Shown: one piece after another, positions 14,862-22,190 of the stretch
How positions within the stretch are numbered: the first letter of the stretch is position 1
How the letters are laid out: each line of letters opens with the position of its first letter
Source of the DNA: Clostridia bacterium
GTDB lineage: Bacteria > Bacillota > Clostridia > Oscillospirales > CAG-272
Length of the DNA stretch: 45,586 nt
Reading direction: 5' to 3'
Assembly (NCBI GenBank): GCA_017451915.1
Contig: JAFTNJ010000018.1
Location: forward strand, 1 to 45,586
Notes under the pieces: model-generated
The model's input: the letters and a program-made list of their open reading frames with translations, nothing else
Told to the model about the DNA's origin: nothing
The model's database searches: none
Made by a program: the position numbers and the translations under genes

Positions 14862-16027
14862 TGGATTACAGTAAGATCTTATCGCCCACGGTGCAAGAGC
14901 TCCGGCCGTCGGGCATTCGCAAATTCTTTGATATTGCCGAGACCATGCAAGACGTGATCTCGCTGGGCGTGGGGGAACCCGACTTCCCCACCCCCTGGGA
15001 GATCCGCAAGGCCGGCATCCTTTCCCTGGAGAGCGGCAAAACCCGCTATACCTCCAACCGCGGCCTGGAGCTGTTGCGCCGGGAGATCTGCCGCTATATG
15101 AAGCGCAAATACGCGCTGGACTATGAGGCCGAGGACGACGTTCTGGTAACCGTGGGAGGCTCGGAGGCCATTGACGGCTGTATCCGCGCCGTCACCTGCC
15201 CCGGGGATGAGATCATCATTCCCCAGCCCAGCTACGTTTGCTACGAGCCCATGGTTCGTCTGGCCGGCGGCGTCCCTGTGATCATTGAGACCAAGGCCAA
15301 GGACGATTTCAAGCTCACTCCCGAGGATCTCCAGGCCGCCATCACCCCCCGCACCAAGGCCTTGATCCTGCCCTACCCCTGCAATCCCACGGGGGGCATT
15401 ATGGAGCGGGAGGACCTGGAAAAGGTAGCCGCCGTTCTGCGGGACACCAATATTGTGGTGATCTCCGACGAGATCTACGCCGAGCTGACCTTTGGAGGAA
15501 AGCGTCACGTTTCCATCGCCGCCATAGATGGCATGAAGGAACGCACCGTGGTGGTGGGCGGCTTTTCCAAAACCTTTTCCATGACGGGCTGGCGTTTGGG
15601 CTATGCCTGCGGCCCCGCCCCCTTGATGAAGCAGGTTACCAAGATCCACCAGTTTGCCATTATGTGCGCCCCCACCACCTCCCAGTACGCCGCCATTGAG
15701 GCACTGAAAAACGGAGACGAGGCCGTGGCCGCCATGGTGGAGGAATACGATATGCGCCGACGGCTCATCGTTTCGGGCTTCAATCGCATCGGTCTTACCT
15801 GCCGCGAGCCCAAGGGTGCCTTCTACGCCTTCCCCTGCATCGCATCCACCGGACTTTCCAGCGAGGAATTCTGCGAAAAGCTGCTCTATGCCGAAAAGGT
15901 AGCCGTGGTTCCAGGAACCGCCTTTGGACAGGGCGGCGAGGGCTTTATCCGCGCCTCCTACTGCTATTCCACCGAGCATATTCTGGAAGCCATTCGTCGC
16001 ATTGAACGGTTCCTGAAAGCCCTCTGA
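14861..16027 (+). CDS. Class I/II PLP-dependent aminotransferase
   Basis: A 388-residue fold-type I aminotransferase. Seen: SLGVGEPDFPTPWEIR, TSNRGLELLRREIC, the substrate and cofactor motif LPYPCNPTGG, VVISDEIYAEL with the PLP-binding Asp and Tyr, and the Schiff-base lysine in GGFSKTFSMTGWRLGY. The ending GFIRASYCYST contains the carboxylate-binding arginine. The wording is close to aspartate/aromatic-type aminotransferases (PatA/AraT-like); exact substrate unknown. The ATG at 14861 overlaps the Lrp stop; a GTG three bases earlier is an alternative. It is the last gene of the unit. Confidence 0.9.
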   Translation: MDYSKILSPTVQELRPSGIRKFFDIAETMQDVISLGVGEPDFPTPWEIRKAGILSLESGKTRYTSNRGLELLRREICRYMKRKYALDYEAEDDVLVTVGGSEAIDGCIRAVTCPGDEIIIPQPSYVCYEPMVRLAGGVPVIIETKAKDDFKLTPEDLQAAITPRTKALILPYPCNPTGGIMEREDLEKVAAVLRDTNIVVISDEIYAELTFGGKRHVSIAAIDGMKERTVVVGGFSKTFSMTGWRLGYACGPAPLMKQVTKIHQFAIMCAPTTSQYAAIEALKNGDEAVAAMVEEYDMRRRLIVSGFNRIGLTCREPKGAFYAFPCIASTGLSSEEFCEKLLYAEKVAVVPGTAFGQGGEGFIRASYCYSTEHILEAIRRIERFLKAL

Positions 16028-16445
16028 ATCGGGTTCAACAAAAAAGACCACGATGTCAAAGGGTGTTGTCCTTATCGGAGAAATATGATATGGGTATGGG
16101 CTTAGCCCGAAGCATTTGTAATACAAATGCGAAACTTGCGATAAAAACAGAAGAGAGAGCAAATCGGTTTATGGCCGAATTGTTCTCTCTTTTTTCTGCT
16201 TTTCCGTTTAGAGTTATAAGGCGCGCCAAATTGCTTTGCAATTTATCTCGCCGTTATGAGTTTGCCTTTGGCTTCGCCAAAATGCAAACGTTATGATATG
16301 ATTGCCCCGCATCCCTTTAGCGCGACGTAGCCGCTCATAACTTGGCGCAGCCAATCAGAACTCATAACTTGCCCGCAAGGGCAATCATAACTTAGCGTGA
16401 TACTCCGTTAAAAGTATCACGCTAACATCGTGGTCTTCTTTTTCA
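16028..16445. repeat. Palindrome-rich element between convergent genes
   Basis: No gene is supported. The outermost inverted repeat is AAGACCACGATGT (16044-16056)/ACATCGTGGTCTT (16425-16437), each flanked outward by A or T runs as in a bidirectional terminator. Inside lie GCATTTGTA-A-TACAAATGC (16112-16130), a terminator (16152-16195), AAATTGC-TTT-GCAATTT (16228-16244), TTTGGC-TTC-GCCAAA inside GTTTGC/GCAAAC (16260-16289), TTGGC-GCA-GCCAA (16342-16354), TTGCCC-GCAA-GGGCAA (16369-16384) and TTAGCGTGATAC/GTATCACGCTAA (16392-16425). GTTAT(A/G)A units in the left half (16213, 16253, 16290) mirror TCATAACTT units in the right half (16335, 16362, 16385). Likely a non-coding mobile or repeat element. 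Confidence 0.75.
16152..16195 (+). terminator. Intrinsic terminator inside the palindromic element
   Basis: AGAGAGAGCAAATCGG (16152-16167) pairs with CCGAATTGTTCTCTCT (16175-16190) with one G-U and one mismatch, loop TTTATGG, then TTTTTT. It can end transcripts of the Lrp-aminotransferase unit. Confidence 0.7.
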
Positions 16446-17777
16446 TTACATATAGTGATATTTCCCCTTGAATTTCCAAAAGCAGAACACCGTCACGCCC
16501 AGGGCCATCAGCTCGGAGGCCACGATGGCCAGCCAGATGCCGTCCAAGCCCCATATCATGGGCATGAGCAGGATGGTTGCGATCTGAAGCAACAGCGTCC
16601 GCAAAAAGGAAAGCACGCCCGACACCAATCCGTCGTTGAGGGCAGTAAAGAAGGAGGATGCGTAAATGTTGAAGCCCAGCACCAAAAAGCAAAGGGAATA
16701 CAGCATAAATCCTCGGGTGGTCATTTCCATGAGTGCCGCGTCATAGCCAACGAAGATCCGGGCAAGGGGCAACGCCAGCACCTCGGCCAGTGCCGTCATG
16801 GCTACCGAGCAAAAGGTCAGGATCACCATGCTTTTTCGGAACAAATTCTTGAGCTCGTCCCGGTTTCCGGCACCATAATGATACCCCACAATGGGAGCCG
16901 CTCCAATGGAATACCCAATGAACACCGCCACAAAGATAAAGGCAACGTACATGATCACGCCGTAGGCGGCAATGCCGTCCTCCCCGGCGTACTCCATCAG
17001 CTGAAAATTATACAGCATATTCACCAGAGACATGGAAAGGTTGGTCAGCATTTCCGAGGCTCCGTTGGTACAAGTCTTGACCAGAGCCCAGCCGTCAAAG
17101 GAGAAGCCGGTGAGATGCAGTAAGCTCTTGTTGGGAAAGAGAAAATACAGCAGAGGCACCACGCCGCCCACGGTCTGGCTCAACGCCGTGGCTACCGCCG
17201 CGCCAACCAGTCCCCAATCCAGCACCGCCACAAACAGCGCGTCTAAAACAATGTTGGTAACACCGGCGGCCACGGTAATGGCCAATCCCAGAGTAGGCTT
17301 TTCGGCGGTGATCAAAAAGCTTTGAAATTCATTTTGCAAAATAAAAGCGGTCAGGGAAATCAGGATGATGCGCCCGTAGGTCACGCAATCCTCCAGCATG
17401 GCCCCCTCGGCCCCCAGGAACTGGGCAATGGGGCGCAGGAACAGGATTCCCACCACGCTCAAAACCACACCAAAGACCAGGGAAATAGAAACCAGCATGG
17501 AGAAAAGGCGGTTGGCCTTTTGGGCCTCGCCCTGCCCCAGGGTCTTGGCCACCAGGGCACTGCCTCCGGTACCGATCATAAATCCAATGGTACCAAAAAG
17601 CATCAAAAAGGGCATGATCAGATTGATGGCCGCAAAGGGCGTCTTGCCCACAAAATTGGAAACAAACAGGCCGTCCACCACACCGTAGATCGAGGTAAAG
17701 ATCATCATGATGACCGACGGAATGGTAAACCGAATCAGTTTTGCATAGGTAAAATGCGCGGAAAGCGGGATCTTCAT
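16446..17777 (-). CDS. MATE family multidrug/cation efflux protein
   Basis: A 443-residue inner-membrane antiporter of the MATE family with about 12 hydrophobic segments. Family wording is seen in FTIPSVIMMIFTSIYGVVDG, LFVSNFVGKTPFAAINLIMP and FMIGTGGSALVAKTLGQGEA, repeated in weaker form in the second half (GYSIGAAPIVGYHYGAGNRD). It likely exports drugs or cationic metabolites using a sodium or proton gradient. The start at 17777 has AAAGGAGG eight bases upstream; the longer open frame is rejected. It is transcribed divergently from nrdG and has its own promoter. Confidence 0.92.
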   Translation of the reverse strand: MKIPLSAHFTYAKLIRFTIPSVIMMIFTSIYGVVDGLFVSNFVGKTPFAAINLIMPFLMLFGTIGFMIGTGGSALVAKTLGQGEAQKANRLFSMLVSISLVFGVVLSVVGILFLRPIAQFLGAEGAMLEDCVTYGRIILISLTAFILQNEFQSFLITAEKPTLGLAITVAAGVTNIVLDALFVAVLDWGLVGAAVATALSQTVGGVVPLLYFLFPNKSLLHLTGFSFDGWALVKTCTNGASEMLTNLSMSLVNMLYNFQLMEYAGEDGIAAYGVIMYVAFIFVAVFIGYSIGAAPIVGYHYGAGNRDELKNLFRKSMVILTFCSVAMTALAEVLALPLARIFVGYDAALMEMTTRGFMLYSLCFLVLGFNIYASSFFTALNDGLVSGVLSFLRTLLLQIATILLMPMIWGLDGIWLAIVASELMALGVTVFCFWKFKGKYHYM

Positions 17778-17816
17778 GCCTGCCTCCTTTCTTTGTCGTA
17801 TACTGTCACAATCTAT

Positions 17817-17845
17817 ATTATAATGGATAATTTGCGCAAAGTCAA
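17817..17845 (-). promoter_or_regulatory. Sigma-A promoter for the MATE gene
   Basis: Minus strand TTGACT (17840-17845), 17 bases, TATAAT (17817-17822), about 35 bases before the start at 17777. Confidence 0.85.
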
Positions 17846-17879
17846 GCAAAATACGCAACAAAACCAAAAAAACGTGCAA

Positions 17880-17927
17880 AAACAAGATATTGTGTCTTTT
17901 ATCAAAAAAAATTACAATATCTTGTTT
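17880..17927. promoter_or_regulatory. Pair of NrdR-box-like sites
   Basis: Two 16-base near-palindromes, AAACAAGATATTGTGT (17880-17895) and TTACAATATCTTGTTT (17912-17927). They match the published NrdR box acaCwAtATaTwGtgt at 14 and 12 positions. Their starts are 32 bases apart, about three helical turns, as expected for NrdR pairs. Together they form a 16-base perfect dyad (17878-17893/17914-17929). They sit just upstream of the nrdG -35 box, so repression of the ribonucleotide reductase genes by NrdR is a strong inference. Confidence 0.75.
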
Positions 17928-17934
17928 TTTACTA

Positions 17935-17963
17935 TTGACAAGCGACACAACCTATGGTATAAT
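17935..17963 (+). promoter_or_regulatory. Exact-consensus sigma-A promoter for nrdG-nrdD
   Basis: TTGACA (17935-17940), 17 bases, TATAAT (17958-17963), 7 bases after the second NrdR-like box. Confidence 0.9.
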
Positions 17964-18027
17964 GTGTAGGCTGACGCAAAATGGCCACGTGCCACACGCA
18001 ACCCCCGAAGGAAAGGAGCTCCTGCCC

Positions 18028-18720
18028 ATGAATATCCAAGGATATCAAAAAATGACCCTGCTGGATTTTCCCGGGAAGGTAGCCTGTACCGTATTTACCG
18101 GGGGGTGTAATCTGCGTTGTCCCTTTTGCCACAATGCGGGATTGGTTCGTTCCCCCAAGGAGTACGACAACCTGGAATCCGAGGTGCTTTCCTATCTTTC
18201 CAAGCGCCGCGGGATCCTGGACGGTGTGTGCGTTACCGGAGGCGAACCCCTTCTGCAGCCCGATCTTGGCGACTTTCTCAAGCAGGTCAAGGAGATGGGA
18301 CTTGCCGTAAAGCTGGACACCAACGGCAGTCTTCCCGCCCTCCTCGAATCTCTGCTTGCCACCGGATGGGTCGATTATGTGGCAATGGACGTGAAAAGCT
18401 CTCCCGAGGGCTATTCCGCGGCGGTTGGCCGTCCTACGGATTTTGCCCCCTTTCGGGAAAGCATCCGACTCCTGAAGGAGAGTGGGATCCCCCACGAGTT
18501 CCGCACCACGGCGGTCAAAGGCATTCATACCCCGGAGGACTTTGAAAAGATCTCCCGGGAGATCGGCGATGCCGCCTATTTCATTCAAGCCTTTGTGGAC
18601 TCGGGAAATCTTTTGGGCGAGGGCTGCACGGCCTTTGACCGGGAGGAATCCTTGGCACTTTTGGAGCAAGCCCGCACCCATACCCCCCGCGCCCGCTTGC
18701 GCGGACAAGACGAAGACTAA
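18028..18720 (+). CDS. nrdG: Anaerobic ribonucleotide reductase activating protein (radical SAM)
   Basis: A 230-residue radical-SAM activase. The [4Fe-4S] motif is CNLRCPFC (Cys-x3-Cys-x2-Cys), and GGEPLLQPDLGDFL and VKLDTNGSLP are typical of this class. It uses SAM and a low-potential electron to place the glycyl radical on NrdD. The start MNIQGYQKMTLLDFPGKVAC has AAAGGAG nine bases upstream. It precedes nrdD by 40 bases; in many species nrdG follows nrdD, so here the order is reversed. The sequence is of the longer subtype with a full radical-SAM core. Confidence 0.92.
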   Translation: MNIQGYQKMTLLDFPGKVACTVFTGGCNLRCPFCHNAGLVRSPKEYDNLESEVLSYLSKRRGILDGVCVTGGEPLLQPDLGDFLKQVKEMGLAVKLDTNGSLPALLESLLATGWVDYVAMDVKSSPEGYSAAVGRPTDFAPFRESIRLLKESGIPHEFRTTAVKGIHTPEDFEKISREIGDAAYFIQAFVDSGNLLGEGCTAFDREESLALLEQARTHTPRARLRGQDED

Positions 18721-18760
18721 ATCCACCGAATAAACAAAACAAAAGAAATGGAGAAAACGA

Positions 18761-21127
18761 ATGTATCAGGTCACAAAAAGAGACGGCAAAGTTGCAAGCT
18801 TTGACATTTCCAAAATTTCCGCCGCCATTCAAAAGGCATTCGATGCTTGCCAGCGGCAGTACAACGATAACATTATCGACTTCCTCGCCCTGAAGGTCAC
18901 CTCCGATTTTGAGCCCAAGATCGAAAACGGCATCGTTGCCGTGGAGGATATTCAGGACAGCGTGGAAACCGTTTTGGTGCAGGCCGGCTACGCCGACGTT
19001 GCAAAAGCCTACATCCTCTACCGCAGACAGCGGGAAAAGCTCCGTAACATGAAGTCCACCATTCTGGACTACAAGGAGATCGTGGATCAGTACGTAAAGA
19101 ATCTGGACTGGCGTGTGAAGGAGAACTCCACCGTTACCTACTCGGTAGGCGGCTTGATCCTCTCCAACTCGGGTGCCATCACCGCAAACTACTGGCTCTC
19201 CGAGATCTACGACGACGAGATCGCCAACGCCCATAAGAACGCCGACATCCACCTGCACGACCTCTCCATGCTCACCGGCTACTGTGCCGGTTGGTCCCTC
19301 AAGCAGCTCATCGAGGAGGGTCTGGGCGGCATTCCCGGCAAGATCACCTCGGCACCCGCTAAGCATCTGGCAACCCTTTGCAACCAGATGGTCAACTTCC
19401 TGGGCATCATGCAGAACGAGTGGGCAGGCGCACAGGCCTTCTCCTCCTTTGATACCTACCTGGCTCCCTTCGTCCGCGTGGACAATCTGAGCTACGATAC
19501 CGTAAAGAAGTGCATTGAGTCCTTCATCTACGGCGTCAACACCCCCAGCCGCTGGGGTACCCAGGCGCCCTTCTCCAACATCACTCTGGACTGGACGGTT
19601 CCCGCCGACCTGAAGGATGAGCCCTGCATCATCGGCGGTAAGCGCATGGACTTTACCTACGGCGATTGCAAGAAGGAAATGGATATGGTCAACCGTGCCT
19701 TCATCGAGGTCATGATCGAGGGCGACGCCCACGGCCGCGGCTTCCAGTACCCCATTCCCACCTATTCCATTACCCGTGACTTTGACTGGTCCGAGACCGA
19801 AAACAACAAGCTGTTGTTTGAAATGACCGCAAAATACGGTACTCCCTACTTCTCCAACTACGTGAACAGTGATATGGAGCCCTCCGACGTCCGCTCCATG
19901 TGCTGCCGTTTGCGTCTGGACCTCCGTGAGCTCCGCAAAAAGTCGGGCGGCTTCTTTGGAAGCGGCGAGAGCACCGGCTCCATTGGCGTGGTTACCATCA
20001 ACATGCCCCGCATTGCCTACCTGGCAGAGGACGAGGCCGATTTCTACAAGCGTCTCGACCACATGATGGACATTGCCGCAAGATCCCTGAAGATCAAGAG
20101 AACCATCATCACCAAGCTCCTGGACGAGGGTCTGTACCCCTACACCAAGAGATACCTTGGAACCTTTAACAATCACTTCTCCACCATCGGTCTGGTTGGT
20201 ATGAACGAGGCCGGCAAGAACGCCAAGTGGATCCGCAAGGATATGACCCACCCCGAGACCCAGGAGTTCACCAAGAACGTTCTGAATCATATGCGTGAGC
20301 GTCTCTCCGACTACCAGGAGATGTACGGCGACCTGTACAACCTGGAAGCAACCCCCGCAGAGTCCACCTCCTACCGTCTTGCAAAGCACGACCGCAAGCG
20401 TTACCCCGACATCATCTGTGCCTCCGAGGGCACCACTCCCTACTACACCAACTCCTCTCACCTGCCCGTTGGCTACACCAGCGACGTGTTCACGGCTCTG
20501 GATATTCAAGACGAGCTCCAGACCCTGTACACCTCGGGAACCGTATTCCACGCCTTCCTTGGCGAAAAGCTTCCCGACTGGAAGGCCGCAGCCTCCATCG
20601 TTCGCAAGATCGCGGAGAACTACCGTCTGCCCTACTACAGCCTCTCCCCCACCTACTCGGTATGTAAGGAGCACGGCTACCTGGCAGGCGAGCACTTCAC
20701 CTGCCCCAAGTGCGGTGCCGAGGCCGAGGTTTACAGCCGTATCACCGGCTACTACCGTCCCGTAAAGAACTGGAACGACGGTAAGTCCCAGGAGTACAAG
20801 GAGCGTAAGACCTATGACATCGCCTCCTCGGTGCTCACCCACCAGGGTCCCAAGGGCGAGGCCGAAACGACCTGCGCTTGCGAGTCCGCTCCCGTGCTGG
20901 CCGATGGCGTTTACCTCTTTGCTTCTGCCACCTGCCCCAACTGTAAGATCGCAGAATCCCTGCTTACCAAGGCAAACATCGCCTACACCAAGGTGCTGGC
21001 CGAGCAGAACGTGGCTCTCACCGAATCCCTTGGAATCAAGCAGGCGCCCACTCTGGTCAAGGTAACCGGCGCGAGCGTAGAAAAGTTTGCAACCGTTCCC
21101 AACATTAAAAAGTTTATTCAAGCCTGA
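18761..21127 (+). CDS. nrdD: Class III ribonucleotide reductase with C-terminal redoxin domain
   Basis: A 788-residue oxygen-sensitive reductase that makes deoxyribonucleotides from ribonucleoside triphosphates. An ATP-cone covers about residues 1-90 (VTKRDGKVASFDISKISAAI). Catalytic-domain cysteines are Cys175 (TGYCAGW) and the adjacent pair Cys381-Cys382 (SMCCRLRLD). A zinc site is likely formed by CKEH and CPKC (Cys648, Cys651). Gly663 in SRITGYYRP is the glycyl-radical residue. Unusually, residues about 712-788 form a glutaredoxin/thioredoxin-like domain with Cys725-Pro-Asn-Cys728, a cis-Pro region (QAPTLVKVTG) and full length for a small redoxin. This suggests reduction by an attached redoxin rather than formate. 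trxB follows. Confidence 0.93.
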   Translation: MYQVTKRDGKVASFDISKISAAIQKAFDACQRQYNDNIIDFLALKVTSDFEPKIENGIVAVEDIQDSVETVLVQAGYADVAKAYILYRRQREKLRNMKSTILDYKEIVDQYVKNLDWRVKENSTVTYSVGGLILSNSGAITANYWLSEIYDDEIANAHKNADIHLHDLSMLTGYCAGWSLKQLIEEGLGGIPGKITSAPAKHLATLCNQMVNFLGIMQNEWAGAQAFSSFDTYLAPFVRVDNLSYDTVKKCIESFIYGVNTPSRWGTQAPFSNITLDWTVPADLKDEPCIIGGKRMDFTYGDCKKEMDMVNRAFIEVMIEGDAHGRGFQYPIPTYSITRDFDWSETENNKLLFEMTAKYGTPYFSNYVNSDMEPSDVRSMCCRLRLDLRELRKKSGGFFGSGESTGSIGVVTINMPRIAYLAEDEADFYKRLDHMMDIAARSLKIKRTIITKLLDEGLYPYTKRYLGTFNNHFSTIGLVGMNEAGKNAKWIRKDMTHPETQEFTKNVLNHMRERLSDYQEMYGDLYNLEATPAESTSYRLAKHDRKRYPDIICASEGTTPYYTNSSHLPVGYTSDVFTALDIQDELQTLYTSGTVFHAFLGEKLPDWKAAASIVRKIAENYRLPYYSLSPTYSVCKEHGYLAGEHFTCPKCGAEAEVYSRITGYYRPVKNWNDGKSQEYKERKTYDIASSVLTHQGPKGEAETTCACESAPVLADGVYLFASATCPNCKIAESLLTKANIAYTKVLAEQNVALTESLGIKQAPTLVKVTGASVEKFATVPNIKKFIQA

Positions 21128-21141
21128 TTGGTAGACTTTTC

Positions 21142-21177
21142 GGGGAAGGAGAATCCCGATGCGTGTTCTCCTTCCCC
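21142..21177 (+). terminator. Hairpin between nrdD and trxB
   Basis: Perfect 12-base-pair stem GGGGAAGGAGAA (21142-21153)/TTCTCCTTCCCC (21166-21177) with a 12-base loop, followed by GTCCCATTTT, a weak T run. It may partly terminate transcription before trxB or mark a processing site. Confidence 0.6.
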
Positions 21178-21208
21178 GTCCCATTTTGTAACGAAGGAGT
21201 ATTTCATC

Positions 21209-22117
21209 ATGTACGATATTATCATCGTTGGTGCTGGTCCCGCGGGGCTCACCGCCGCCATTTATGCCGGACGCGCCAATAAGAGCGTGCTGCTGCTGGA
21301 TAAGGGTGCCTTTGGCGGGCAGATCACCTTTTCCCCCAAGATCGAAAACTACCCCGGCTTTGAGAGCATCAGCGGCAGTGAGCTGGCCGACAAGATGGTA
21401 GAGCAGGCTCTGGCTCTGGGGACCGAGGTGGAGGTAGAGAACGTGACCGAGATTCTGGATGCCGACGGCGTTAAGACCGTGGTCACCGAGGACGGCAACC
21501 GCTACGAGGGACGCTCCCTGATCCTGGCCGCCGGTGCCAAGCACCGTCATCTGGGTCTGGAGAACGAGGAGCAGTTCATTGGCGACGGCATCTCCTTTTG
21601 CGCGGTCTGCGACGGTGCCTTTTACACGGGCAAGACCGTAGCCCTGATTGGCGGCGGCAATTCGGCTCTCCAGGAGGCCATTCTCCTCTCCGAGACCTGC
21701 AAAAAGGTCTACGTGATCCAGAACCTGGATTTTTTGACGGGCGAGGAGCGTCTGCAGGAGATCCTGAAGCAGAAACCCAACGTGGAAATCCTGACGGGAA
21801 CTCTGGTCAGTGCCATTGCCAACACCCCCACCTTCTCGGCCATCACCCTCAAACGGGTCAGCGACGGCGAGGAACGCGCGCTTGCCCTGGACGGCATGTT
21901 TGTTGCCATTGGACTGGAGCCCGAGAATCAGGCCTTTGCCAATCTCATTGATCTGGACGAGCGTGGCTACGCCAACGCCGATGAGGGCTGTGCCACCAAA
22001 ACGCCCGGCGTATTTGTGGCCGGCGACTGCCGCCGCAAATCGGTGCGCCAGGTAGCCACCGCCATTGCCGACGGTGCCACCGCCGCTATTTCGGCCTGCC
22101 GCTATTTGGATGCTTGA
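21209..22117 (+). CDS. trxB: Thioredoxin-disulfide reductase
   Basis: A 302-residue FAD and NADPH-dependent reductase. Seen: FAD motif IIIVGAGPAGLTAAIYAGRA, redox-active CAVC (Cys131, Cys134) in ISFCAVCDGAF, NADPH motif VALIGGGNSALQEA and the C-terminal FAD motif GVFVAGDCRRKSVRQVATAI. It should reduce thioredoxin (trxA at 8490) and perhaps the redoxin domain attached to NrdD. The start at 21209 follows GAAGGAG; a longer reading to 21128 is rejected because it runs through the hairpin. It is 81 bases after nrdD. Confidence 0.93.
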   Translation: MYDIIIVGAGPAGLTAAIYAGRANKSVLLLDKGAFGGQITFSPKIENYPGFESISGSELADKMVEQALALGTEVEVENVTEILDADGVKTVVTEDGNRYEGRSLILAAGAKHRHLGLENEEQFIGDGISFCAVCDGAFYTGKTVALIGGGNSALQEAILLSETCKKVYVIQNLDFLTGEERLQEILKQKPNVEILTGTLVSAIANTPTFSAITLKRVSDGEERALALDGMFVAIGLEPENQAFANLIDLDERGYANADEGCATKTPGVFVAGDCRRKSVRQVATAIADGATAAISACRYLDA

Positions 22118-22135
22118 TCAAAAATGATAAAACCA

Positions 22136-22177
22136 CCCCGCCCCTCCCGCAATGCTTGCGGGAGGGGCGGGGGTTTT
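22136..22177. terminator. Strong bidirectional terminator
   Basis: A perfect 17-base-pair stem (22136-22152 with 22156-22172) and a 3-base TGC loop, flanked by AAAACCA on one side and GTTTT on the other. It ends both trxB and the convergent aminotransferase operon. Confidence 0.9.
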
Positions 22178-22190
22178 CTGTTTCATTGGA

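Noticed and set aside
16063-16296. 77-residue ORF inside the palindromic element
   Set aside because: It spans several perfect hairpins and a terminator, so coding is unlikely.
16213-16393. CRISPR-like array from the repeated TCATAACTT words
   Set aside because: The repeats are 8-10 bases, inverted in the two halves, with no uniform spacers and no cas genes.
17878-17929. Dyad before nrdG as an intrinsic terminator
   Set aside because: It lies between divergent promoters with nothing to terminate, and each half fits an NrdR box with correct spacing.
18581-21550. 989-residue open frame on the minus strand opposite nrdD
   Set aside because: It mirrors the codon pattern of nrdD, has no ribosome site and reads as low-complexity Gly/Val/Leu; a shadow frame.
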